DNA from: Lactuca virosa
Lineage: Eukaryota; Streptophyta; Magnoliopsida; Asterales; Asteraceae
Reading direction: 5' to 3'
DNA: 64,000 nt
Assembly: GCA_928212115.1 (NCBI GenBank)
Contig: CAKMRJ010005745.1
Span: 98,477,892-98,541,891, forward strand
Shown here piece by piece: positions 22,242 through 33,242 of the stretch. A model generated the notes under the pieces. It did not search any database, was not told the DNA's origin, and saw nothing but the letters and a program-made list of their open reading frames with translations. Position 1 is the first letter of the stretch; every line of letters begins with the position of its first letter. The translations under genes were made by a program, and so were the position numbers.

Positions 22242-25200
22242 ATGGCAGGTTCATCTAAGCATATCTCTTTTGCTGATAAATCGGCCTCTGTAATCATGCT
22301 AAATGTGAAGAATGGCCAAAACGTGATCATTGATCTTGAATCCTCACGCTACGACAAAGTTCTCAGGCCCATAATCCAATGCCTCAAGTTTTCACCACTG
22401 TCTCAGGTATTAACAATGGCTGAATCTGTTCCACTTGTTCATTTTTTAAAGGCGTACTCATCAGCCATCTACACCAAGGTATGCGAGATAATCCACGTCG
22501 AGGTTGCATCTCACAAAACCTCGATCACCAAGGCCCGGTTCTGCAGACTATTAGGGTTTACTTCATCTGAAGCTCTTGTGGATCCAAAATCAAGTTCCAA
22601 CATCTCCCTCATCAAGATGTTCTATCATATGGGATTTATTGGCAAAATCGATTTATTGTCAAAATTTAGGAAGTCCTTTCTTCTTCCTATGTGGAATGGG
22701 CTGTTCACTATCCTGTTCAAAAGCTTTTCTGAAAGAGTTGCGGGATCAGACAGTGCAACTAAGATGTTCTACACTCTGATTTATGGCCTCTACCATGGAA
22801 TCAATCTGGATTTTGGTGTTGTTCTATAGTCTCAATTTGTTCAAAGCACAATATCTGCTTCTCTCCACTAGGAAATATCTTGTGCTCGGTTTTGGTTTGT
22901 CGTGGTCAACCATGCACTTGGCCATTTCAAGGTTCCACTGATGACTGATTCAATGATGGCAGTGATTCTGACTCTCCAGACCTCCTCGTTTATGATGTCA
23001 GATCCTAGAAATTTCTCTTTTGTTGGGACTATTTTGGAGGTAATGTTGGTGAAAGTTCCTTCTTATAATGTCATTGTGAATGAATATCGGAAGCAACCAT
23101 CTTCTGGTGTTCGCCCAATAACATAAGAGTTACGAAAGTTGATTGAGGAGAGTTCTAAACTGAAGAAGGGAGGTAAAAGAAAGGTGAAAGTTGGTCCTTT
23201 GGAAAATGTTAAAGCTCCCAAGAAGACCAAAAAGAAAACCACGAAACTGGGATCTCCTTTTTTGGTTGTTCAGTACGATTTCGAGTCCAGAACTCTTACG
23301 GAAGTCCGAGATGAGGGTACATTTCACAATGAGGAAGAAGATACTGCAACGAATTCGGAACCCATTCCCATCGAACCAATTCTGAAGGTATCCTCTCCAC
23401 CTCCTTCATCTGTTCCAATTTTGAATATCTTTCATACCTTCACTCCACCATCTTCACCCATAACAACTAACATTCTGATATCATCCATCCTTCCACTTCC
23501 ACCTAAGATCTCTGTTGTAATTTCACTTCCTCGGATCTCCATTCCATTAGCCTCCACCATCTTTACTGATTCCACACATCCCACCACATCATCCATTTCC
23601 ACTCCACCAGAAGTTCCGATTGTCAAGTCCATTCCGGAGGCGACTAGGGCTTCAGACATTAATGTTAACGTATTTGATACGGGGGAAAATGTCAATACTG
23701 GTGTGACTTCAGAACCCGATACATCCACTATTCCTCCTTCAGAAGACTCTGATGAAATTATGTTTAGAGATGATCCAGGATCCTTTATGGATTTCGTTCT
23801 TAGCCCCTTCACCATCAATGTTAATAGTGATGATGATGATGCCCCTATGATGAAAGGGCAGTTCAAGAAACTAAATGAGAAATTGGATTCTCTCTTAGGG
23901 TCTTCCAAATCTTCGTCTTCACCCAACTGCTAGTACATGTTGACGACCCACAATGCCACAGTGGAGCTGCTAACCAAAGCAAACGCCCAAGTCCTTGAAG
24001 AATCTACCAAGGCAATTAAAGATTCCGAACAAACTATTTCATAGACGACCACAAAAGTCAAAAAACTATCTCAAGATGTGCAAGACTTTATGGCTGAGTT
24101 CAGAACTTCATATGACTCAAACACCGAAGTCATGAATAAAGTTATTGTGGGGTTTCATAATTCCTTGCAGGCTGAGAAGGAGACACTTTCTGTTGTTCGT
24201 TTAGCAATAAAGATTGAAAATGTTGAACTCCATGCCTCCGTCCTTACAAAGATTGAAAAGCTGCAGGAGTACTTGCCTGATGAAAACAACCTTATGGATC
24301 AGTTGGATGAACAGATTCAGAAGTCCAAGGTTCGTTCGGTGAAGCTGAAAGATACCAACAAGCGTGTTGATGACTTGTAATCCGAGAAAACAGTTGTCAA
24401 AAGTATTTTTTTAAATTAGTCAGTATCTGCAACGTCTTGTGGAGACTCGTGACTCCTTGTTAATAGTCTCAGTTCGACAACAACTTTCGGATAAACTTCA
24501 ACCAGTCTTCGCAATGCTAAATCAGATAGATGGTGTTTCGGGAAGGGGTGATCTTTCGAAACAAGGGGGAGACAAAGAAGACAAAGAAGAACCCCAAGCA
24601 AAGCAATCGACTGGTGAACATGAACAAATACAAAAACCGAAGAGTGGTGATCAGAAGGGTAATGAAGCTTCTGCATCAAACAAAGGCAAATAGAAAATTA
24701 TTGATGAAGAAGAGGAAGATGAAGAGCTCTCTGAATCTGAGAAGCTTGTTTGAAAGAAGAGAGACAAAGAACTTGATGGTCTTCTGAATCTTCGTAAGAA
24801 GTTGGAAGCAAAAGAAGCGGAGGCCAAGATTACAAAACTCATGCTTGAAACTCTGAAATCACTTTTTCCTCCATGGTCCATTGAACGAATTCAGAAATAA
24901 ACAATTGATGCTCCAAACGTCTATTGGCTTAAGCCTTCGGTATCTTTTGATCTGAATAGCGAAGCAGATTCTCAACTTGATTAACCTGTTACTCCCATGG
25001 CTTTTCTACCTCGATGTTTTGAGAAGATAGAAAAGGCTGTGATTCTGACAAAGCAGTGAATCAGAAACTCTTCATTTTCTACTTGAAGTATGCTAAGCCT
25101 CAGTATCAGTCTTGGAGCTTAAAGAAGATTATGGCCTACTGAAGTTTTTGTGAACATAAGATTCAAGGGATTTCAGGGAGTTGATAAAGTGTTCGATGAA

Positions 25201-25698
25201 TTCACTTTGGCAGACTTATCATTTATGAATCCATACGACTGGATCTCTTTGTCCAATATTGTTCTGAAAGATGAAAAGAAGTACGGGCCCATCATTGCCC
25301 ATATGAAAAGGATGTGTATCTGCTATATCCTAGAGATTGTGAAGATGGATATAGAGATAGCGATGGTTTTGTAGAAACGGCCCATTCTGGAACCCGAAGA
25401 GCAGCCTAAGGACGTTAAGAAGCTAAAGCTGGGAGTTATTCAGAAAGTGCACTGAAGTGTTGTGTATAATCGAAAGTTTGGTGATACAGTTCAGAAAAGT
25501 ATGTTCTTTCTGAGAGACAAACATCTCTACTCAACCACTGCTCTGAAGGCTATTCTCACAATGGTTGAAACATGCAAGGCGAACTCAGCAGCGGATCTAA
25601 AATGCTTCTCCGATATGATCAGTTGGTATCTTTGTGTTCGAAATGTGCTTCTGAATTTGATGCCTAAATTTTTCAAAGCGCACCGAAGACAACAATAA
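22242..25698 (+). pseudogene. Sirevirus-type extra ORF downstream of pol, decayed
   Basis: The ATG at 22242 is in good context (AACTATGGCA) and is preferred to 22224. An N-terminal globular region (ITKARFCRLLGF; LPMWNGLFTILF) runs to a TAG at 22827. Homologous-looking sequence continues past it (ISCARFWFVVVNHALGHF). Then come a basic KAPKKTKKKTTK stretch that could be a nuclear signal, a Pro/Ser/Thr-rich linker (23390-23640), an acidic run, a predicted coiled coil (24078-24380), a Glu/Lys-rich part and a C-terminal segment (25150-25698). At least six stops or frameshifts break it. Sireviruses often carry such an ORF, sometimes called env-like; I see no clear membrane segment. Function unknown. 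Confidence 0.65.
24563..24573 (+). promoter_or_regulatory. Internal PPT-like motif in Copia S
   Basis: AAGGGGGAGAC closely resembles the functional tract at 25723-25733 but lies 1.2 kb upstream, inside the extra ORF. Repeated PPT-like motifs are a described trait of Sireviruses. Confidence 0.45.
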
Positions 25699-25722
25699 AG
25701 ACCCTCCTTCGGAATTTGACAC

Positions 25723-25733
25723 AAAGGGGGAGA
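25723..25733 (+). promoter_or_regulatory. Polypurine tract of Copia S
   Basis: AAAGGGGGAGA sits one base before the TGTTGG that opens the 3' LTR. It would be the RNase H-resistant primer for plus-strand synthesis. Confidence 0.85.
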
Positions 25734-25734
25734 T

Positions 25735-26033
25735 TGTTGGGTTTAATAGTGTTGTGTCAAATGTATACATAGTATAGTTTGTTTTTATTCCGATTTGGTC
25801 CTGTCCATTCTCGGATCCAATTGGTTGGTTAGACTATATATATTTTGCATGCATTTAACATTAGGGTTACCATTTTGATAACCCTAATAGTCGTACGCTC
25901 TTAAAGATAAGTTCTTGAGAACTCTTCAAGAGTCGTTTAATATAAGCATTAAGCACACTTTTGATCTTCATTATTCTTATCGTTTAATTCACATCATTGT
26001 TATAGAATCTATCGATCATATTTATTGTTCTCA
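25735..26033 (+). mobile_element. 3' LTR of Copia S (end uncertain)
   Basis: It starts TGTTGGGTTTAATAG after the PPT. A TATATATATT motif lies near 25840. The 3' boundary is not fixed because no second LTR is in the window; TTCTCACA at about 26033 is a plausible CA end. Confidence 0.55.
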
Positions 26034-26151
26034 CAATAAAAAACTTTAATTGTCTTTTCACATATGTTTAGATTTCTCTTAAATTGAATAAAAATACATG
26101 GTAAATGTTATGAATCTTTTTGAAATGTGTGTATTAATCTAAAACTATTTT

Positions 26152-26154
<3 letters not shown>

Positions 26155-26229
<75 letters not shown>
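26155..26229. repeat. (TA)n microsatellite
   Basis: An uninterrupted TA run of about 37 units. Similar runs occur at 33168, 36643 and 54070. Confidence 0.95.
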
Positions 26230-26232
<3 letters not shown>

Positions 26233-26513
26233 GTAAAACTTCCAGTTATATGTTTTTTTAATGTATTTGGAATTATATGCAACATGTTTTTATATTTATT
26301 TTTAATGTTTGAACTCGTTTTTATGTGTATTTTTAATGTTTAAATTTTTGGGTTTATGTGTGAGGAAAAATAATCAAAAACATGAAATTTTTAGAAACTT
26401 GATTGAACCGATGGTCGAAGCGATTAAATCAGAAACAGATTACTATATGGGTTCAATTAAAAAACTGATTTTGAAAACATCGGATAATACCAATACACCT
26501 TCTGTCTTACAAT

Positions 26514-26958
26514 CAAGGTTGTAGAACTCGTTACTCGATACCTGTTCGGCCGACTACTGAATAGCGAGTACTCGGTATTACTCGGATTCGATAATTCATG
26601 TAGAAATATTTTTAGGGAAATTATATATGTCAAAATCATAAGTTGATAGAAATATATAACAAGATTAGATATATGTGAATACACAAAAACTGAAAAACAC
26701 ATAATGGTCTTACGTCGTGAATAATTACTGGAAATTTAGGATATATATGTCGTAATAATCACATGTGTATATGTTAAATAATAAATCATTAAGTATATTA
26801 TACATATTAATCACCGAGTTGACCGAGTTACAACATTGCTTAGTTCAGTAAGCGGCCGATCGGGGAGTACTCGGGATTCTGTAACTCGCCTCGGTAAAGT
26901 GCCGAGTAACGAGTACTCGGAGGAGTAATCGGCCAACTCGGCAAGTTTTACAACACTG
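26514..26958. mobile_element. hAT-type MITE (445 bp)
   Basis: The left end CAAGGTTGTAGAAC and the reverse complement of the right end, CAGTGTTGTAAAAC, form an imperfect terminal inverted repeat of hAT type. The flanks CTTACAAT (26506-26513) and CCTACAAT (26959-26966) are an 8-bp target duplication with one mismatch. The interior is rich in GAGTACTCGG/CCGAGT words that let it fold. It has no coding capacity, so it depends on a transposase made elsewhere. Confidence 0.8.
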
Positions 26959-26966
26959 CCTACAAT

Positions 26967-27154
26967 AATAACCTAATTTTGAAAGCCAATTTGAACCGTT
27001 ATGAATCTAATATAATACAAATATATCTTGAATCCTAAGTTTTTCACTTTTGACACATCGATATTTTGACATATATTTTATTTTCAACGAGCTAACGCGT
27101 ATGTTTAAACTTAGCTTAAAATAAAAATGTTCCAATAGGTAAAATATGGTATAG
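26967..27154. other. Unassigned AT-rich DNA
   Basis: No reading frame, repeat boundary or RNA gene is visible. It probably represents older host or decayed repeat DNA between two DNA-transposon insertions. Confidence 0.4.
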
Positions 27155-27163
27155 TTACATTGA

Positions 27164-28674
27164 GGGATAATGACTTAAAAGGGTAATATATTTTTCAATT
27201 TGTACATATTTGGTCACTGAGTTTTTTTTTCGTCCACATTTAACCCTTCAACTTGTTAAATTGTACACATTCAGTCCTTATGACCGGTTACTCCAGGTTA
27301 ATCGGGAAAAATAACTTAATAGGGTATATATTTATCATTTTGTACACATTTAGCCCTTAATATTTTTTTGTTTCAAAATAAGTCTTTTTTGTTTTTGTAC
27401 TCATTCAGTACTTATGAATGATTTCTTTAGGTTTTCTCACGATATCTTACGTGGGACAATCATTGATGAGGTGTTTGCGGTTGTTAATGCTTATGTCCAT
27501 CGCGATCTCGACTGCTTGGTTGCGTAGGTCTTATGGTTTGACTTCGGTATTCTGTTCTGAACGTCGTAACTTCTTCATATGATATCAGATTTTAACGATC
27601 TTTATATCCACATGTTCGGTTTTTGGTTCTACTACAACTTTCATTAAGATTATTCCCGTTAAAATGTAATATATTTTTACTTACGATTTTATAAAAAAAA
27701 AACATCCACACATGCATTCATAAAAAACGTATGGATATAAAGATCGTAAGTAAAAATATATTACTTTTTCACGGGAGTAATCTAAACGAAAGTTGTAGTA
27801 TACTAAAATATGAACGCATAGAGATGCACAAAACCCGAATCCGATCCGATCCGATCCGGATCCGAATCCGATCCGGTTTCTCTTACGTCATCAAAAATTC
27901 GATCCGGTCAAAATCCGATCCGGATCCGGTCAAAATCTGATTTGGTTCCAACGAAAATCCGAATCCGATTTGAAACCGGTTTAAACCGACTTTAGTGGGT
28001 TTTAATCGGATTTTGGGGCGGATTTGGATCCGGTTTTTAGCGAATCCGGTTTACGATCCGGTATCAAATCTGATTTGGAATATAGGATTATGATCCGATT
28101 GAAAATCCGGTTTTAAATCCGATCCGATCCGGTTTGGTCAAAACCGGTTTTGACCCAATCCGGTTTCGGATTGGATCCGGTTTTGAATAGTGAAACTGGT
28201 TTTTGTGTTTATCTCTACGCATGAATATAATGATCGTTAAAATACGAGATCGTATGAAGAAGTTATGACGTTCAGAGCACATGACTTAAGCAACCAAATA
28301 GCCGAGATCGCAATGGACATAAGCATCAAAAGCCCCAAACACCTCATTAATGATTGTCCCACGTAAGATGTCGTGAGAAAAAGCTAAAGAAATCATTCAT
28401 AAGTATTGAATGAGTACAAAAAAAAAGACTTATTTTGCAAAAAAAAAAAATATTAAAGTCCAAATGTGCACAAAAATATTAAGGACTAAATGTGTACAAA
28501 GTGAGAAGTATATTATCCTATTAAGTCATTTTTACCGGCTAACCTGGAGTAGCCGGTCATAAGGACTGAATGTGTACAGTTTAAGAAATTCAAGGGGTAA
28601 ATGTGGACGAAAAAAACGCAGTGACCAAATGTGTACAAATCAGATAATACATTACCCTTTTAAGTCATTATCCC
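27164..28674. mobile_element. Mutator-like foldback element (1511 bp)
   Basis: The outermost 24 bases at 27164-27187 and 28651-28674 are exact inverted repeats (GGGATAATGACTTAAAAGGG...). Imperfect complementarity extends far inward, with arms of several hundred bases. Flanks TTACATTGA (27155-27163) and CTACATTGA (28675-28683) form a 9-bp target duplication with one mismatch, as made by Mutator-family transposases. There is no transposase ORF. A second inverted repeat lies inside (27594-27700 against 27720-27815), and the loop holds a GATCCG array. Confidence 0.85.
27836..28190. repeat. GATCCG/AATCCG short-word array
   Basis: CCGATCCG, CCGGATCC and CCGGTTT words recur dozens of times. It starts as near-perfect GATCCG tandem repeats at about 27842-27880 and then degenerates. 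It lies in the loop of the foldback element. Confidence 0.85.
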
Positions 28675-28683
28675 CTACATTGA

Positions 28684-29098
28684 CGGTTAGCTATTGCTTG
28701 TACAGTGCCATAAAAACCGAGATTATAACACTACATAAGCATATTTAAAAATAAGATGGTATAAAAGTTAACAAAATAAAAGTATATTTTTATTTATCGT
28801 ATTTAACCACTGGAAATTTGGAATCGTTACAAAGGTTAAATTCAAGAATGAGTTTTTGTCATAGAGACCCAACTACCTTTTACATAAGGTTTTAAAAGAC
28901 CATTTTTTGTTTTATTTGGTCTTTATTGACCCCCAAACTGGAAAATTACTTGTTTAATAAGCCACTAACGTAAAATGTGACCTACGATTACCAGTTATAT
29001 ACAATTGACAGTGTAGAGGTGGACAATGTTGTCCACGTAGAAACACAGTTGGCAAGTGACTCATCAGCTTCATTAGTAAGTTAGTATGCATGCCCTAA
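28684..29098 (+). other. Upstream flank of the GRF pseudogene
   Basis: AT-rich sequence with no element boundary that I can define. It may include the old promoter of the gene that starts at 29099, but no TATA box stands out at the right distance. Confidence 0.35.
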
Positions 29099-29764
29099 AT
29101 GAAGAAAACATCGTCAATATCATTTCCCATTTATAACATTTCTTTGTCTGCTCTCGAACCCTTAAAAACCGATTCATCTTCGATGAGATACTCATCTGGA
29201 TCACAAATCTCTGAGAATCAAACTGTTGTAGCTACTAGGAATCGTGATAACAACTTGTGTGATTGTCGTCATCCAAATTTTAGCATAGAAAGGATGTCAA
29301 ATTCTGATAAGAATCTAGCTCCAAGATTTCGCAACTGTGTTGAATATTTGGTAAGCATCATCTTCTTTAGTTGTGTTGTCGATAATTTGGAATTAGGGGT
29401 TATGAAACAATGGCGATAATGTTGAATTTAGGGTTTACTGTTGTCGATAAAGTCTTTTGTTTTCACCCGAAATTGATAATCTTTATCGATAATGAAAATG
29501 AGGGTGTTGTGCTCCGTAACTAGATATTTGTTTGGTATGTTTGTTTGTAGGTGGATATTTGTTTCGTATGTTTATTTGTAGGTGGAGATGGCAACTGGAA
29601 AGTGTATATACTTAAAGTGGATCAATGGTGAGCTGACATCATCAAACTATAAGAATGCCTTTAACAATCTCTAGTATGAGATGCAACTAATGAAAGACAC
29701 CAGTTACCCTAGAAGACTTGAGAGAAGAATAGCTATGCTGGAGAACCTGAATGCTGAAACTACT
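29099..29764 (+). pseudogene. GRF-type zinc-finger gene, 5' part, interrupted by an LTR
   Basis: The first exon begins MKKTSSISF and has a Ser-rich leader. It then enters CDCRHPNFSIERMSNSD..APRFRNC, the first half of a GRF-type zinc finger (a nucleic-acid-binding fold in plant proteins). A GT at 29351 (GTAAGC) and an AG near 29581 could bound an intron. The next exon gives CIYLKWINGEL, the C..F/Y.KW end of the domain, and then a helix (YPRRLERRIAMLENLNAE). A TAG lies just before YEMQLM, so the copy is dead even without the LTR. It is cut at 29764 and resumes at 39810. The GRF assignment rests on the Cys spacing and KW motif. Confidence 0.65.
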
Positions 29765-31447
29765 TGTAACACCCGGATCAGGTGCACATTATCTTTAATA
29801 TTGTGAAGTTAAAAGTTTCAATATTAGCCCTTCTCACGACGTGAGGAATGCCTTCTCACGTCTTGAGGATTGATTTGGACCCGTGCATCATTTTAAGGCT
29901 CACGACATGATCAGTCTAGTGCTCATGACATGAGGGCGGCTGATGACCAAAACCCTAACTTTTCGGTATTTAACGGAATGAGTGGCCCAGGGTTGCTTAC
30001 ACTCAACCGTGCTCACTCTCTAAGCCTCCAAAAACCCTAATCTTACTCCTCCCTAAGATCCTTTGTCATTTGGGTGCATTTCTATCTTAAAGAAGAAGAA
30101 AAGAAGAAAAAGAAGGAAGTTCTCTAGTGGGGGTGTGGGAAAAGTATCATCATCATCACCATATTTTCCTACTTTTGGACCCTTGTAAGTATCAAAGGCT
30201 CCAACTTTATGGCTTATCATGGATAGATCTTGAGTTTTGTCCATCTTATTGATGTTATTACATGCTTGAGTGGAGTAAATCCATAAATTTGGCAACTTTA
30301 TGGATTCTAAGAGTCCCTAGAGCATAATATGGTTCAGATCTGAAAGATGGTATGGATTTGAGGCATGCATTAAAGATTGAAGCTCATTTATTCCCTTTTT
30401 GACCTAGAAAGTGGATGATCATGTTTGGTGCATGAATGGCCATAAAGAAAACATTTTTATGGACCTTAGGGTCCCCTTTAACTTCTGGATGAAGTATACT
30501 CAAAGAATTAATGGAATAAGGACTTCAAATTGTGACCCTTAGCCTCAGACAGTGCTCACGATGTGAGATGTAAGATCTCACGACGAGAGATTCGGAGCAT
30601 CCTTGTCTTCTGTTAGAACCATTGGAGCTCAGAACGTGAGAATGGGTGCTCACGTCATCATGCCAGTTTAGGTGGTTTCTTTGACTAATTTAACTTGTTT
30701 GGGTCGAGTCGAGTGGGAATCGGACCGGGTACACTATCACGACGTGACCAATGCCTGGCCACGACATGAGGTGAGTTGACTTTGACCAAGTTTGACTTAA
30801 GGATATTTTGGGTATTTTGGATTATGTTTGAGATTTGGTCATTCTGATGATTAGGTGTTTTTTTGAGCTGAGATTCAGAGTCAGGACCTCATCATCTAGT
30901 GTTCAGTTTTCTGAGGTGAGTTTTCCTCACAGTACTTGCGGGTCGAAGGCAACAATGTCGGCCCATTGGATTAGAAATCCTATTATGTGATAGTATATTA
31001 TCGTGCAGTAGTGATCTGGTAGATCGGTATCCTGGTATATAGGATGATGTTATGCTTAGTGATCTGTAAGATCTGTCTGATTGTCTGTTGATTGGTTATA
31101 TGTATGTTTATCTGTTATATATATGTCAACAAGTTGTGTGTGGTTGGGTTGAGGCGGACCAGTGTAGACTGAAGGCCAAGAGACCCAAGGCGTCCTGGAT
31201 AGACTGCAGGCCTAAGAGGCGTGCCATTCAGGTCGAAGGCCCGGAGAACGGTCCAGATAGGCTGAAGGCCCGGTGAGGCATTCCAGTCATGCTGAAGGTT
31301 CTGTGAGCGTTCCAGATAGTCTGTAGGCCAGTGCGGCGTTCCAGTCAGGCTGAAGGCTCTGTGTGCATGTTTTTTGTTATTATGTTTATGTGGTGGTACT
31401 TTGGGGGAACACACTAAGCGTTGGCTTACAGTTTTGGGTTATGTTTT
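29765..31447 (+). mobile_element. Gypsy G LTR, first part (inserted in the GRF gene)
   Basis: It starts TGTAACACCC directly after CTACT (29760-29764); the far end is at 39809, followed by CTACT again (39810-39814). It carries CACGACGTGA words (29837, 30545-30770), a GTTGACTTTGACC tract (30775), the TGTCGGCCCATTGGATTA block, and the GCCTGAAGG/CTGTAGGCC minisatellite. Copia B inserted after 31447. No PBS or PPT of its own is visible, so it was probably a solo LTR. Confidence 0.8.
31160..31365 (+). repeat. LTR minisatellite, CTGAAGGC/TCCAGATAG type
   Basis: About four imperfect units combine GGCCAGTGCGGCGTTCCAG, TCAGGCTGAAGGCTCTGTG and TCCAGATAGTCTGTAGGCC words. The same repeat occurs at 38555-38760 and, inverted, at 47190-47480 and 55190-55330, always at a similar place in a Gypsy LTR. 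ORFs here on both strands are by-products. Confidence 0.75.
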
Positions 31448-32223
31448 TGTTGGATTAGTGTCTAAGTCCATAACTATAATTGGTATGTACTTGACCCGAC
31501 TCGGCATGGTCCATTGGGGTTGCATGGCGTCGGAACATTTGGATAGACTGTTTATGAGGAAAAGACATTTTGTGACATATTAATATATTATAAGTTCTAA
31601 TATATTAATATGAAATCATGTTATTTAATTAGTATTGATCAAGAATTAATTTGGACTTAATTTAGTGATCAAAAAGAGACTAATTAAATATATGGGGATT
31701 GATTGTGTAAATCATTCATTCTTATATATGTGGGCTTATGATCCAAGATTCCTTATGTTGGGTTTAACCCATGTGGTGATCCATGGATACTCCATGGAGG
31801 TTAAAACCCATGGAGCATAAGGAATAGGTAAAGTCATGAGTTACATGGTGTAACCCTAATAGCCACACTATATAAGAACCCCTTTAGTTCAAGAAATTGG
31901 CACTAGTGGTACATATGTGAGAGGGCTAGCCGATTTGAACATGTATGTCTTCTTCTCTTGGTTATTCCATGTGTTGGTGATGTTGTGTGAACCATTTGAG
32001 GTGTCACACTTGGGGCACTAGGCTCTCGAGCTACATGGAGTCAAGCTACATCAACAAGGTATGTATTTCTATCTAGTTTATTACCCAAGTATCAATGTTT
32101 TGTATGCTAGTTAGGGTAATACCTTGGATATTCATATTTGCATGTATAATAGAGAAAACATAGATCCAAGGTATTTAGGTTTGCATGTACACTTAGGAGT
32201 GTTAGAATGCTCAAAACCCAACA
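31448..32223 (+). mobile_element. 5' LTR of Copia B (776 bp)
   Basis: It starts TGTTGG and ends CCAACA, a perfect inverted repeat. The left target duplication is GTTTT (31443-31447), and a PBS follows immediately. A CACTATATAAG TATA box lies near 31865. It is nearly identical to the LTR at 38842-39618. Confidence 0.9.
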
Positions 32224-32224
32224 G

Positions 32225-32237
32225 TGGTGTCAGAGCC
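32225..32237 (+). promoter_or_regulatory. Primer-binding site of Copia B
   Basis: TGGTGTCAGAGCC, one change from TGGTATCAGAGCC (initiator tRNA-Met), sits one base after the LTR. Confidence 0.85.
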
Positions 32238-33164
32238 TAGGCTTGTTTTCAATTATACTTGATGCAAATTGCTGAAAAATGCTGAAAAAGTCGAATTTCG
32301 GGCATTCTGGGTACTGGACTCGCCGAGTCCACTGATGAACTCGCCGAGTCCATGAGAAAACTCATCCTACTTGTCGAGTAGGTTCATACACTCGACGAGT
32401 AGGAGCCCATGACAGCATATCTTCGAGTTTTTTTGGCTAGAAATGGACTAGGAACATTACCATAAGCTGTTTTTGAACCTATAAACCTGTTTTTGATGTG
32501 GTAATGTTCATTCTAATCCAATTTCAAAGATAATTGTCAATAGATTCATGTTTTGTATTAGTTTAATGGTTAGTCTAATTACATGAAAAAGTTTGATTAA
32601 ATTATCTTGTTCTTATGAGTTGCTTAGATTAATAGAAAAATTATTAGAAATTGTTGTTTTCAATCCATTTTAATCTAAGAGATGATTCTAAAATGGTTTT
32701 GTGTAACTTGTCCTCAAGTTACATGAAAAGTCACATTAAAGTTTCTTAAAACTCATAAAAGTTGGCAAAGGTTACAAAATGAAGAGTCTTGTCTTCATTG
32801 AATGGTTTTATGACTCCATAACTTGTCCTCAAGTTATGGAGGTTCAAGAGTCACTTCATTAAGTAATAAAATGTGTAACCTTAATTAGTTCCATAAGTTA
32901 CAAAAATAAAGAAAAGTTACATTCTTTCATTAGTTTAAAGTCTTCCATAACTTGTCCTCAAGTTATGGAACTTGAAGAGTTTTTTAATTAAAACTACTTT
33001 AAACACATAAGTTATGGAATTAATCAGTTTTGAATAGTTTCAAAACTTGCCCTCAAGTTTTGGAATTTGAAAAGTTTTCTCTTATGAATACTTTAATTCC
33101 AAGTTAAGCCCTTAGAATTTTAAAAGTTAAAATTCAACCCTTATACTTTATAATATTATAAGTT

Positions 33165-33242
<78 letters not shown>

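Noticed and set aside
23432..23926. 164-codon ORF on the minus strand
   Set aside because: It is antisense to the Ser/Pro-rich linker of the Sirevirus extra ORF; its composition mirrors that linker.
31115..31414. 99-codon ORFs at 31115-31414 and 38509-38808
   Set aside because: They are duplicated with the LTR minisatellite and only reflect its repeat.
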